Below the pieces are notes generated by a model. That model had not been told where the DNA came from, ran no database searches, and saw only the letters and a program-made list of their open reading frames with translations. Below, one piece after another: positions 50,294 to 58,748 of a stretch of 64,000 nt of DNA. Positions within the stretch are counted from its first letter, which is position 1; every line of letters starts with the position of its first letter. Source of the DNA: Mycobacterium simiae (GTDB lineage: Bacteria > Actinomycetota > Actinomycetes > Mycobacteriales > Mycobacteriaceae); contig NZ_AP022568.1 in assembly GCF_010727605.1 (NCBI RefSeq), positions 3,348,001-3,412,000 on the forward strand. The letters are read 5' to 3'. The translations under genes were made by a program, and so were the position numbers.

Positions 50294-51505
50294 TTATCGA
50301 AGTACCTTGACGGGCACACTCTTCCAGCCCGCCACGTTCTGCATGTGCACCCGCTGGCACCCGTCCCAGTCCACCTCGTAGCGCGGCATGAACTCGAGCA
50401 ACCGCTCGAGGGCGATCCGGCTTTCCAGGCGGGCCAGCGCGGCGCCCAGGCAGCTGTGAATCCCGTACCCCAGGCCGAGATGCTGGGCCTGTGTCTGGTC
50501 GCGCTCGATGTCGAACGCGTCGGCGTCGGTGAAGGCCTCTGGGTCACGGTTCGCCGCGGCGCCGCACAGGAACACCGGTTTGCCGGGCGGGATCACGCCC
50601 CCGCTGACGTGTGCCTCCCTGAGGGTGTAGCGGACGTTGTATTGCACCGGACCCTCGTAACGCAGTAACTCTTCCACCGCACCGGGAATCTTGTCCGGGT
50701 CGTCCAGCAGTTTCTGCCACTGGTCGGGGTGGCGGGCGAAGATCACCGCCGCATTGCCGATCAGCTTGGTGACGGTCTCCGCGCCGGCGCCGCCTAAAAG
50801 CGTTGCAAACCCGGTGATTTCGATGTCGTCAAGCTTGCGTGGCTGCCCATCCTCGCCGGGGATCTCGGCCGCGATCAGCCTGCTGATCATGTCGTCTTGC
50901 GGGTCGGCGCGCCGCTGTTGAATGAGACCAAAGTAGTACATCGCCGTCTCGATGTTGGCCTGCATGCCGGCCTCGCTGACCTCGATCTGGCCAGGTTCGT
51001 GATGCAAGCTGGTGTCGATCCAGTGCCGCACCTGCTGACGGTATTCCTCTGGCACGCCCGCCATCCGGGTGATCACCTCGACCGGGAACGGTCCGGAGAA
51101 GTCCTGGACGACGTCGAAGTTGTCGGGGTCGGCGGCGCCCAGGTACTTGTCGATCACCTCGATGATGGTCTCCCGCTGCGATTGGATGGCGCGTGGCGTG
51201 AACGCCTTATTGAGCAGGCTGCGCATGTGGCGGTGCTCCGGCGGGTCCATGAAGATGATCGACTTCTGCTCGGGGGATATGCCTCTGCGCACCATGGCCA
51301 GGTCGCAGCCCCGCGCCGAGGAATACGTCTCGAAGTCCTTGAACGCCGCCGCCACGTCGACGTGGCGCGTCAGCGCGTAGAAGTCCTCTTTCTCGTCGTA
51401 GTACAGCGGCGCATCCTCGCGCATCCGCCGGTAGATGTCGAAGGGGTTGTTGTAATAGTCCTCGGAGTACGGATCGAAGACGACCTTCGGCTTTGTCACT
51501 GACAT
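50294..51505 (-). CDS. Cytochrome P450
   Basis: P450 of 403 residues: I-helix GGAGAETVTK (Glu-Thr then Val where Thr is common), ExxR in EELLRYEGP, heme motif LGYGIHSCLG with Cys352. The Glu-Thr acid-alcohol pair is kept. N-terminal VFDPYSEDYYNNPFDIYRRMREDAPLYYDEKEDFYALTRH resembles the CYP142/CYP125-like actinobacterial lineage only loosely. Its own ferredoxin follows. A GTAACCGTTAC palindrome lies upstream. Confidence 0.93.
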   Translation of the reverse strand: MSVTKPKVVFDPYSEDYYNNPFDIYRRMREDAPLYYDEKEDFYALTRHVDVAAAFKDFETYSSARGCDLAMVRRGISPEQKSIIFMDPPEHRHMRSLLNKAFTPRAIQSQRETIIEVIDKYLGAADPDNFDVVQDFSGPFPVEVITRMAGVPEEYRQQVRHWIDTSLHHEPGQIEVSEAGMQANIETAMYYFGLIQQRRADPQDDMISRLIAAEIPGEDGQPRKLDDIEITGFATLLGGAGAETVTKLIGNAAVIFARHPDQWQKLLDDPDKIPGAVEELLRYEGPVQYNVRYTLREAHVSGGVIPPGKPVFLCGAAANRDPEAFTDADAFDIERDQTQAQHLGLGYGIHSCLGAALARLESRIALERLLEFMPRYEVDWDGCQRVHMQNVAGWKSVPVKVLR

Positions 51506-51535
51506 CCTCCTCAGCGGCGAGGGTTGGGGCGGGCT

Positions 51536-51546
51536 GTAACCGTTAC
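51536..51546. promoter_or_regulatory. Small palindrome GTAACCGTTAC upstream of P450
   Basis: An 11-base perfect inverted repeat about 31 bases upstream of the P450 start, followed by further TGTAAC/CTAACGG half-sites up to about 51580. It resembles a TetR-type operator but no regulator is adjacent. Confidence 0.4.
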
Positions 51547-51614
51547 GATCGAATGCCTGACTGTAACGCTAACGGTAGCGCTTTCATGGCGAACCGGAAA
51601 GGACCAAAGTGGCC

Positions 51615-51770
51615 TCATGTCCACCACCGTCGCGCCCAGCTGTTGACTCCGCGCCGACGGGCTGGGTCTACCGGCGTGCGGAGCAGCACCCGGACCTGGT
51701 GCCCGGCCGCGGCCAGGCGCGCGACCATCGGGCGGCCCATCCGCCCTGCGCCGACGAACCCGATTCTCAC
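51615..51770 (-). pseudogene. Truncated N-terminal fragment of a beta-hydroxyacid dehydrogenase
   Basis: A GTG overlapping the downstream end of the neighbouring dehydrogenase (GTGA) begins VRIGFVGAGRMGRPMVARLAAAGHQVRVLLRTP, the NAD-binding GxGxMG start of a second 3-hydroxyisobutyrate dehydrogenase-like protein. After about 40 residues the frame is lost; the sequence in the other frame (QLGATVVD) continues the expected homology, so a frameshift is likely. Then homology ends. It is a remnant of a tandem duplicate. Confidence 0.72.
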
Positions 51771-52582
51771 CGGGGATGATCCATCAGGGCCAGTGCCGCG
51801 TCGGCCGCCGCGAGCACGGCGCCGGCCTCGGCGCCGGCGGCCGTTGCGAGGTCGGCGATCAGCCGCACGTCCTTCTGTAGCAGCGGCCCCGCCAAACCGG
51901 CAAGTCGGTCCAGACCGCCGCTGTCGGCAAGAGCGTTGAGCGCAAAGCTGTTTCCGCTACCGCGGGCGACGACCTCGACGAGCCGCTCCGCAGCGATGCC
52001 GAGGGACTGCGTCAGCGAGAGGGTAGCGGCCGCGATGCCCAGGTGGGCGGTGAACAGCAGGTTGTTCAACAGTTTGGCGGTCTGGCCGGCGCCGAGCTCA
52101 CCGAGATGGACGACCGGATCGCCAAAGGTCTCGAAGACTGGACGGCAGCTCTCGACGGTGTCGGCGTCGCCGCCGACCATCACCATCAGGCGGCGCTCGG
52201 CGGCGGCCGAGCCGCCTCCGCTAACGGGCGCGTCGATCACCGAAACCCCTTTACTGCCAGCACTTTTCGCCAGCGCTTTGCAGGTGTCGGGGTGCACCGT
52301 GCTATGTAACGCGATTACGCTGCCAGGCATGACACCGGTGAGCAGTCCCTGCTCGCCGTCGGCGACTTCTTCGATGTCGACCGCCCCGACCACGCAGAGG
52401 CAAATCAGATCGCTGGCTGCGGCGAGTTCGGCCGGCGAGTGCGCGATGGTCGCTGGGGTGTCCTCGAATGGCGTAACCGAGGCGGATCGACGGGCCCACA
52501 GTGTGGTGGGAAAACCGCCCTCGATGATCCGTCGGGCCATCGGGCCGCCCTGACTGCCCAACCCGATGAATCCCACCCGCAT
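51767..52582 (-). CDS. 3-hydroxyisobutyrate dehydrogenase-like NAD(P)-dependent oxidoreductase
   Basis: Protein of 271 residues: MRVGFIGLGSQGGPMARRIIEGG (NAD site), VIDAPVSGGGSAAAERRLMVMVGGD (substrate loop), GAGQTAKLLNNLLF (catalytic Lys in the K-x-x-N motif). ATG 52582 adjoins the stop of the upstream hydrolase (TGATG). It oxidises a beta-hydroxyacid or similar alcohol. A second, broken copy follows immediately. Confidence 0.87.
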   Translation of the reverse strand: MRVGFIGLGSQGGPMARRIIEGGFPTTLWARRSASVTPFEDTPATIAHSPAELAAASDLICLCVVGAVDIEEVADGEQGLLTGVMPGSVIALHSTVHPDTCKALAKSAGSKGVSVIDAPVSGGGSAAAERRLMVMVGGDADTVESCRPVFETFGDPVVHLGELGAGQTAKLLNNLLFTAHLGIAAATLSLTQSLGIAAERLVEVVARGSGNSFALNALADSGGLDRLAGLAGPLLQKDVRLIADLATAAGAEAGAVLAAADAALALMDHPR

Positions 52583-53466
52583 CAACCGGCCTCCTCTTTC
52601 TCCGCGTCGCGCGCCGAGCGAGCGATCACGCATTCCGTCACGAACGCGAGAACCTCCGCGTGGTACTGCGCTGCGGTGTGGCCGAGGCTGATGTTGTGCC
52701 CCGCGCCGGGTTGTCGGTGCACTGTGCACCGCGGCGCGGCGGAGAACATCGCAACGATTTCCTCGATCGCCGAATCATCGCTCTGCCAAACTTGTTCGTA
52801 CTCCGCGATGCTGAAGTGCACCGGCACCCGCACCGCCGGGGCCAGCGTCGAAAAGGTGTGACGGGACCAATCCGAGACCATCTGGTCCTCGTAGGCCGGC
52901 GCGCTCGGGGAGACGGTGACGCCGGACAGAATCTCGGGCGGATACAGATGTTCGGGATGCCACAGCAGCTCCCGCAGCCCCGACGGGCGACGTTCGCGTG
53001 TGGCCGACCTCAGCATCTCGCGAGCCGCGGACTGGTAGTGCCGGCCGGTGCCGGCCAGCTCGATGCCGAGCAGATCAATGCCGCGCTCGTCGGCCGCCAT
53101 CCGCAGCGTCAGTTCGCAACCGCCCGAATGACCAACCACGAACAGGCCAGCGCCGAAAGGTTTTTCGCTGAGGGTGCGATCGACGGCCCCGTAGGCTAGT
53201 CGGACCCGTTGGTGACCTTCAGTCATCGCCTCGGGGTAGGCGGCCGAGCTGCCGTAACCGGGACGGTCGAGTGCCACGACGGTGAATCCCGCTGCGGCGC
53301 CGGCGCGCAACAGCGAATACGCCGGATAGCCGGGGCAGTCGAAATATGTTGCGGTAGTTCCGCCGCCGTGGATGGCCACGATTACGGCCTTAGGGTCGGG
53401 TGCCTCGGCGACGATCGCCGACATCGGTACCCCGTCGACGATCACGAGTCGGGGACGGACGCTCAT
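52582..53466 (-). CDS. Alpha/beta hydrolase
   Basis: Protein of 294 residues: HGGGTTATYFD (oxyanion loop), LDRPGYGSS, nucleophile elbow GHSGGCE, and late His in PGAGHNISLG. The ATG overlaps the thiolase-type fusion stop as ATGA. It is in an operon with a DUF35-aldolase fusion and a beta-hydroxyacid dehydrogenase, so it may hydrolyse a thioester or lactone of a sterol-like side-chain fragment. The substrate is not inferable. Confidence 0.87.
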   Translation of the reverse strand: MSVRPRLVIVDGVPMSAIVAEAPDPKAVIVAIHGGGTTATYFDCPGYPAYSLLRAGAAAGFTVVALDRPGYGSSAAYPEAMTEGHQRVRLAYGAVDRTLSEKPFGAGLFVVGHSGGCELTLRMAADERGIDLLGIELAGTGRHYQSAAREMLRSATRERRPSGLRELLWHPEHLYPPEILSGVTVSPSAPAYEDQMVSDWSRHTFSTLAPAVRVPVHFSIAEYEQVWQSDDSAIEEIVAMFSAAPRCTVHRQPGAGHNISLGHTAAQYHAEVLAFVTECVIARSARDAEKEEAG

Positions 53467-55118
53467 GCGTCGCTTCTCAGCAAAATCACGCCGCTGGGTG
53501 TCAAGCCTCCGCTGCTGACCACGCCGACTCGGGCGCCGGCGACCTGGCGATCGCCCGCCTCGCCGCGCAGCTGGGTGACCGCCTCGTGCAGCAGACCCAT
53601 GCCATGCGTGCGGCCATGCGACAGCTGGCCGCCGTGGGTGTTGAGCGGCAGCTGGCCATCGCGGGCGATGTTCTTGCCGCCGTCGAGGAAGTCCTTGGCC
53701 TCGCCGATCCCGCAGAACCCCAGCGCTTCGATCCAGGACAGGCAGTTGAACGAAAAGCCGTCATACAGCTCGGCGACGTCGACGTCGTCGGGCCGCAGCG
53801 ATGTGCGCGTCCACATGTGCGCCGCCTGCCCGAGCACCTGCGGCTCGTGGGTCAGCGTGCTCTGATCCCAGTCGAGTCGCTCGATGATCTGCGTCCCCAC
53901 CGCCTCCACCAGCACCGCGGGCTTGGCCAGGTCGCGGGCCGCGTCGACCGCCGAGACAATCACGGCGACCGCCCCGTCGCACGGCACGTCGCAGTCGTAC
54001 AGGCCGAATGGTGTGGTGATGGTCCGCGCGTTCAGGTAGTCGTCCATCGTCATCGTCGTCCGGTAGATGGCCGTCGGATTGAGCTCAGCGTTGGCACGCT
54101 GATTCAACGCGATCCAGCCCAGCGTTTCTTTGGTGGTGCCGTAGCGGTGGAAGTGGCGCTGGGCGTTCATCGCCAGGGTGTGTGCGGCGGACGTGGCGCC
54201 GAACGGCATCTGCCAGCCCGACATTCGGCCCATCGGTGGCATGATCTTGCCTTGCTTCATCAGCTCGCCGTGGGTGGCTTCCCATAACGTTCGGAAGCAC
54301 AGCACATGCCTCGCCAGCCCACAGGCGACCGCTTGCATCGCGGCGATTACCGACCCGCCGGGGCCGAACGTCTCCATCGCGCCGTTGTGCCACGTCGGCC
54401 GGATCCCCAGCGCGGCCTCGAGCGCGGTCACGCCGCCCTCACCGAATCCGCCGACATTGATGGCGCCGGGGTAGGTCGACAGGCCGTCGATGTCGGCATA
54501 GGTTAGGCCGGCGTCGGCGATGGCGGCTGCGCAGGCCTGCACCGTCAGTGCCAGTGGCGGCGCCATCAGGCGGCGGCCGATGGGCGACATGCCGATCCCG
54601 CTCAGCACGACCTTGTCCTCGAATTTCTCCTCGGTGAGCATCGGTCTGACGTGCGCGCCGAACAGCTCGGGGGCGATGTCGTCGACTGGCAACTGACCGG
54701 GCTCGGCGTCGGATGCCGGGCGAAACAGCGGAAACCAGACGTTCTCGACCTGCTCGAATACGACCTCGACTTGCTGACCGAGCTCGAGCCGATCAGTGTC
54801 GCAGTCGACGAGGTTGGTGGTCAGGCGAACTCGCGGGTCCTCCGCGATTGCCACCTGCGCGATTACGTAGGGTGCCGGCAGTCCGGGCAGGCTGAAGCGC
54901 TCGTTGACGGTGAATCCGGCCAGCGTCGCCTTGCCGGAGACGGCACGCACCCCGACATCTAGGGAACGGCAATAGCGGCACACCGGCGCCGGCGGATGGA
55001 TCAGCGAGTCGCAGGCCTGACATACCTGCAGCCGGAGCTGTCCATCGGCACCCGAGGTCCAGAAGAACTCGTTTTCTGCGGTCACCTGGGGCAGCGGTCG
55101 GCCCGGTGCTGCTGACAC
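53463..55118 (-). CDS. Fusion of DUF35 OB-fold/Zn-ribbon domain with Ltp2-like thiolase-fold protein
   Basis: Protein of 551 residues. The N-terminal 150 residues are a DUF35 domain: a zinc ribbon with Cys33, Cys36, Cys47 and Cys50 (CQACDSLIH ... PVCRYC) followed by an OB fold (GKATLAGFTVNERF). From about residue 175 a thiolase-fold domain begins (VVLSGIGMSPIGRRLMAP) and lacks the nucleophile Cys: the motif reads TFGPGGSVIAAM. In sterol side-chain degradation, Ltp2 aldolases of this fold pair with a separate DUF35 protein of the ChsH2 type; here they are one polypeptide. GTG 55118 is preceded by GGAGG; 55145 is an alternative. Confidence 0.9.
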   Translation of the reverse strand: MSAAPGRPLPQVTAENEFFWTSGADGQLRLQVCQACDSLIHPPAPVCRYCRSLDVGVRAVSGKATLAGFTVNERFSLPGLPAPYVIAQVAIAEDPRVRLTTNLVDCDTDRLELGQQVEVVFEQVENVWFPLFRPASDAEPGQLPVDDIAPELFGAHVRPMLTEEKFEDKVVLSGIGMSPIGRRLMAPPLALTVQACAAAIADAGLTYADIDGLSTYPGAINVGGFGEGGVTALEAALGIRPTWHNGAMETFGPGGSVIAAMQAVACGLARHVLCFRTLWEATHGELMKQGKIMPPMGRMSGWQMPFGATSAAHTLAMNAQRHFHRYGTTKETLGWIALNQRANAELNPTAIYRTTMTMDDYLNARTITTPFGLYDCDVPCDGAVAVIVSAVDAARDLAKPAVLVEAVGTQIIERLDWDQSTLTHEPQVLGQAAHMWTRTSLRPDDVDVAELYDGFSFNCLSWIEALGFCGIGEAKDFLDGGKNIARDGQLPLNTHGGQLSHGRTHGMGLLHEAVTQLRGEAGDRQVAGARVGVVSSGGLTPSGVILLRSDA

Positions 55119-55173
55119 GTCACCTCCGGGGGCCGTCCGACCCACATATTCGGTAGGGCCGTTATACGAATCG

Positions 55174-55188
55174 GAGAATTACGTTATC
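55174..55188. promoter_or_regulatory. Imperfect regulon operator upstream of the DUF35-thiolase fusion
   Basis: GAGAAT-TAC-GTTATC (on the reverse strand GATAAC-GTA-ATTCTC), two mismatches from the consensus, 56 bases upstream of the fusion gene start. Weaker member of the operator set. Confidence 0.45.
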
Positions 55189-55230
55189 ACCGAGCACCGG
55201 CGGTGATCCAGCTCGCGTTGCCGCCAGCAA

Positions 55231-55551
55231 TTACAGCGGCACCCAGACGCCGTTGAGGTAAACGCCCCACTGGTGAAACCCGACGCTCCAAGTCGGGGCC
55301 ACCGGTGACCACCACGGCCACGGCGGCGGTGGCGGGACGTTCTGCCCGGCAAATGACGGTGCATAGGCCGGAGCGGGTATGTACCAGGCTGGCGCCGCCG
55401 GTGGCGGTTTGCATTCGCCGGTCGCCCAATTCCACGACATGGTGAGATCGCACTGCGCCGAGCTGATGCCCGGCGTCGCGATTACCGCAACTGCCGTCGC
55501 CATCAGCGCGATCGCGAGGGTGGTAGCCAAACGCCGAACAAACCGCATCAT
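55231..55551 (-). CDS. Small secreted Pro/Trp-rich protein
   Basis: Protein of 106 residues with a signal peptide (RRLATTLAIALMATAVAVIATPGISSAQ; probable cleavage after SSA) and a mature part rich in Pro, Trp and Ala, with two Cys. It resembles small secreted mycobacterial proteins of unknown function. ATG 55551 or the next ATG at 55548 starts it. It lies alone, downstream of the ferredoxin/NuoF-like operon and upstream of the DUF35 fusion gene. Confidence 0.75.
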   Translation of the reverse strand: MMRFVRRLATTLAIALMATAVAVIATPGISSAQCDLTMSWNWATGECKPPPAAPAWYIPAPAYAPSFAGQNVPPPPPWPWWSPVAPTWSVGFHQWGVYLNGVWVPL

Positions 55552-55742
55552 GGTGGGCCTCTCATCGGCTTTCCCGACCGTGGTTCGCTTCAGCTTATTC
55601 CGTTGACAACGCCGCGACCACGTCGAAAAGGTCCGGTGCCACGACAGTCAGCCACGTCATGATGCGTTCACGGCCGAGCGGTCAGGGACCGACGGACGGG
55701 CCGGCGCACCACTCCCGAACCCTTACGCGCCAGTCGGAGAGC

Positions 55743-56048
55743 TCAACGCGTGAACCCCCACTCGGCTTCGTTCTCTTCGGTTTTCAGGTGCTCGGCAGGG
55801 TCGTCGGACTCGCCCAGGTCGGCCATTGCCGGCTGCGGCGCGGGGGATCTGGGTTGACCTATCTCGGTGATGGCATGGACCGGGCAGTCCAGCAGTGCCC
55901 GCGTGACGGCGTCGCGGTCCGCCGCGCCCACGGCCCCGTCTCCGATCAGGGACGCATAGCCCCAGTCGTCGAGCGAGAAGTAGCCCGGCGCGTGCTTGGC
56001 GCAAATGCCGAAGCCGTCGCAGACGGTGCGGTCCAGGCGGATTCTCAT
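55743..56048 (-). CDS. Ferredoxin of CxxXxxC...CP type (variable residue Phe) with C-terminal tail
   Basis: Protein of 101 residues: MRIRLDRTVCDGFGICAKHAPGYF, C-x2-Phe-x2-C, then LDCPVHAITEIG. A 35-residue acidic tail (QPAMADLGESDDPAEHLKTEENEAEW) follows, unlike the other three ferredoxins. ATG overlaps the stop of the NuoF-like gene (ATGA), so it is translated with that flavoprotein and probably accepts its electrons. Confidence 0.9.
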   Translation of the reverse strand: MRIRLDRTVCDGFGICAKHAPGYFSLDDWGYASLIGDGAVGAADRDAVTRALLDCPVHAITEIGQPRSPAPQPAMADLGESDDPAEHLKTEENEAEWGFTR

Positions 56049-57352
56049 GCGTTTCTCCCTGCTTCCGCCTCGTAGGGACGATCGGCGCGGAGTGCGCCAT
56101 GCACGCAGACCGGGCAGGTGCCGCCGAGATGTGCGGCGACGTCGGCCGGGAATTGGTCGAGCAGGGTGGCCGCAACGTTGGTGGCCGCATCCAGGGTTGC
56201 GCACGCCCCGCGTCCGCGCAGCAGCACCGACCAGCGGCGCAATCGGTCGACGTCCTCGGTGGTCGCCGCACCGTCGCGCAGCGCGCCTGCGGCCGCCGCC
56301 ATGGCCGCCGTCCCGTTGAAGCAGGACCCGCATTGGCCGGCGTTTTCTCGGTCGAAGTAGGCCAGCACCGACGCTGCTACCGCGACGGGGCAATCGTCGG
56401 TGATCAGCGAGATCGCGCCGCAACCCAGACCGCTGCCCTGGCGCCGCATCGTCTCGTGATCGAGTGTGGTCTCCAATACCGTGCGGTTGAGCAAACCGGC
56501 GAAGTATCCGCCCATCAGCACTCCCCGCAGCCGGTCGGGGGAAACACCATGCACCGCAAGCAATTCCGTGAACGCCACGCCGTGCGGCAGTTCGTAGAGG
56601 ACCGGCGGCTTACCTCCGCCGGTGATGGTGGCCAGGAAAGTGCCGGGTGACAGCGACGTGCCCGCCGCACGGAACGCGGCTGCGCCGTGCCGTTGCAGGT
56701 AGGGCAGATTGGCCAGCGTCTCCACGTTGCTCACCAACGTCGGCCGGTCGGACACGCCCGCCTCGAATGGGCGTGGCGGCTTGTCGGTCGGTTTGGCCAG
56801 GCCCTCGTTGATCATCCGGACCGCGGCAGTCTCCTCGCCCGCGACGTAACCGGGTTGTACCGTCACCAATTTTATGCTGACGCCCTGACCGTCGGAACCG
56901 AGCTCGCCGAGCGCGGCTTCGATGCTGTGTGCCGCCTCCGGATCGGACACGTACACGTAGGCGCGGTCGGCGGCGACGACTGCCGCGGCCAACCGCAGCC
57001 CGTCCAACACCAAGTGCGGTCGGTGGCGCAGCAGCCATCGGTCCTTGACCGAAGCCGGTTCTCCCTCTTCGCCGTTCGCGATCACGACAGTGCCGCCGGT
57101 GGCCGCGATCACCTGTCCGTTGTCGCGGACGGTCCGTAATTTCACCGCAAGGGGAAAGGCTGCGCCCCCCCGGCCAAGGAGCCCGCTGGCCTCGACCTCA
57201 TGCAGCAATGCATCAGTGTCGGCGAGTGCGGCGTAGCCGCCGAGCCGACGGTAGGCGCTGAGGTCTTCCCGACCGCCTTGCTCGGTGAGCAGACGCGGGA
57301 AGCACCCCGGAAAGATGATGGTGGTCAGCGTGGTGGACTGGGTGGTGTTCAA
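56045..57352 (-). CDS. NuoF-like NADH-binding flavoprotein (51-kDa-type)
   Basis: Protein of about 435 residues: GLLGRGGAAFPLAVKLRTV and VIANGEEGEPASVKDRWLLRHRPH (NADH/FMN site) and an SLBB domain (PGTFLATITGGGKPPVLYELP). The C-terminal iron-sulfur region is degenerate: QCGSCFNGT has two Cys where NuoF has CGxCTPC, then GACATL and GTCPVCVHG. The TTG start at 57352 follows GGCAGG; longer starts overlap the divergent gene. Coupled to a ferredoxin, it is a candidate NADH:ferredoxin reductase for the P450s and Rieske oxygenases of this window. Confidence 0.85.
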   Translation of the reverse strand: MNTTQSTTLTTIIFPGCFPRLLTEQGGREDLSAYRRLGGYAALADTDALLHEVEASGLLGRGGAAFPLAVKLRTVRDNGQVIAATGGTVVIANGEEGEPASVKDRWLLRHRPHLVLDGLRLAAAVVAADRAYVYVSDPEAAHSIEAALGELGSDGQGVSIKLVTVQPGYVAGEETAAVRMINEGLAKPTDKPPRPFEAGVSDRPTLVSNVETLANLPYLQRHGAAAFRAAGTSLSPGTFLATITGGGKPPVLYELPHGVAFTELLAVHGVSPDRLRGVLMGGYFAGLLNRTVLETTLDHETMRRQGSGLGCGAISLITDDCPVAVAASVLAYFDRENAGQCGSCFNGTAAMAAAAGALRDGAATTEDVDRLRRWSVLLRGRGACATLDAATNVAATLLDQFPADVAAHLGGTCPVCVHGALRADRPYEAEAGRNA

Positions 57353-57388
57353 GGCTGGCCTGCCATCGACTTGGTTAGGCTTGCGCCC

Positions 57389-57862
57389 ATGCGGACTGCG
57401 GTGGTGCGTGTCAATGTCGACCCGGACGGTGTGCTCACGGCCGCACAACTGCGTGACGGCATGGGCAGGCTGCGCAAAGTTGCGGCCGAGACCGGGGCTG
57501 ACGTGGTTGAAAACGACCTGGCATCCAAGCCGGTGAGCCGCCGTGAAGTTGAGCTACTGATCACCGCCGAAGACGGCGGCACCGCCAAAGCCGCGGCAAT
57601 AACCCTGTGCGCCAGCGTGTTCGGTACCAATCCCGTTCCGGGCGTGGTCACGTTCGTCAGCCGCGGAACCGATGACGATGCCCTGGGCGTGCTGTCCGCG
57701 TTCGGCCTCACCGGTGAGATCGAGCGCACGCCCGGCGACCTCGGGTTCGACGTGGTGCAGGTGACGCTGCGCGAGGCGGACCTCGAACGGATTCCGGAAA
57801 GCCGAATCCACACGGCACTGGAGGCGTCGCTCAACTGCGAGGTCCACATTCGCACAGTGTGA
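57389..57862 (+). CDS. Hypothetical protein (157 aa)
   Basis: ATG 57389 begins MRTAVVRVNVDPDGVLTAAQLRDGMGRLRKVAAETGADVVENDLASKPVSRREVELLITAEDGG. The alternating pattern of strands and helices suggests a small alpha/beta protein. I recognise no family. A TAGGCT -10-like hexamer 10 bases before the ATG points to leaderless transcription. The gene diverges from the NuoF-like gene with only 36 bases between starts. Confidence 0.65.
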   Translation: MRTAVVRVNVDPDGVLTAAQLRDGMGRLRKVAAETGADVVENDLASKPVSRREVELLITAEDGGTAKAAAITLCASVFGTNPVPGVVTFVSRGTDDDALGVLSAFGLTGEIERTPGDLGFDVVQVTLREADLERIPESRIHTALEASLNCEVHIRTV

Positions 57863-57866
57863 GTCA

Positions 57867-58733
57867 TCACGACCCCAGGAAGTCCAGAATCGCCGGCGCC
57901 GCCCGCACCCACGTATCGAACATGTTGAAGTGCTTGACCCGTCCGGCGGCGCGGTCTTCGGCTGCCCGCTCCCACGCGTCCTCAGGCCAGGGCGGATCGA
58001 TCAGCTTTGATCCTTTGATCAGGCAACTGACTTCCAACGATGTTCGCTTGGGATGGTCCATGTCGTTCTCGCCGCCACGGATGATCAGGGTGGGAACCGT
58101 GATCCGGTCGAACATCTCATCCTCGACGCCCGGAATCGTCTGTCCCGGTTTGGAAACGAACGCATTGAGCCAGCGCAGCATGACCTTGAGGAACTCGCCG
58201 GAGTCGAATTCCAGGAAGCGCTGCTTGTTGTTCGGGTTCTCCTCGATACGTTCACGCCACTCCTGCACCTTCACCACGCCCTCCATCCCGGTGCCGCGCA
58301 CCGCCAGGATGCTGGGAATGATGTAGAAGGACCCCAGCACGAAGGTGCCGTAGATACCGCCGACGATGTTCCACACCACGAGCTTGGTGACCAGCTGCGG
58401 GTAGAGCATCGTCGTCAGCATGGAATCCCTTGCACCGCCGGAACCTCCGGCCAGGATGCAGCGCTGGAAGCCGAGCCCCGTCACCAACTTGTGCAAGGTT
58501 TCGGCCCGCATGTGGGACTCGCTTTGCCCGTAAAACTGTACATCGGACGCGCCGCAGTTGGGCCGGTCCCACAACAGCACCCGGTAGCCGCCCGCGACCA
58601 GGGCCTCGGCCAGCGGGCGGAGCCCGGGGATCTCCTTGCTGAACCGGCCTCCGGGCGTCAGGGCAATGAGATCGCCTGAGTCACCGAGGATTTCGTAGAC
58701 GACATTTCCCCCGTTGATCTCAATAGCGGGCAC
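57867..58733 (-). CDS. Alpha/beta hydrolase
   Basis: Protein of 288 residues: PGGRFSKE loop, LLWDRPNCGASDV, nucleophile elbow GGSGGARD and late acid in GGENDMDHP; the C-terminal His is less clear (RVKHFNMFD). The start at 58733 is GTG. It is the last gene of the leftward operon of two amidohydrolases and a Rieske protein. Likely a hydrolase of a ring-cleavage product or ester. Confidence 0.86.
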   Translation of the reverse strand: MPAIEINGGNVVYEILGDSGDLIALTPGGRFSKEIPGLRPLAEALVAGGYRVLLWDRPNCGASDVQFYGQSESHMRAETLHKLVTGLGFQRCILAGGSGGARDSMLTTMLYPQLVTKLVVWNIVGGIYGTFVLGSFYIIPSILAVRGTGMEGVVKVQEWRERIEENPNNKQRFLEFDSGEFLKVMLRWLNAFVSKPGQTIPGVEDEMFDRITVPTLIIRGGENDMDHPKRTSLEVSCLIKGSKLIDPPWPEDAWERAAEDRAAGRVKHFNMFDTWVRAAPAILDFLGS

Positions 58734-58748
58734 GCGATTCTCCTGTGG

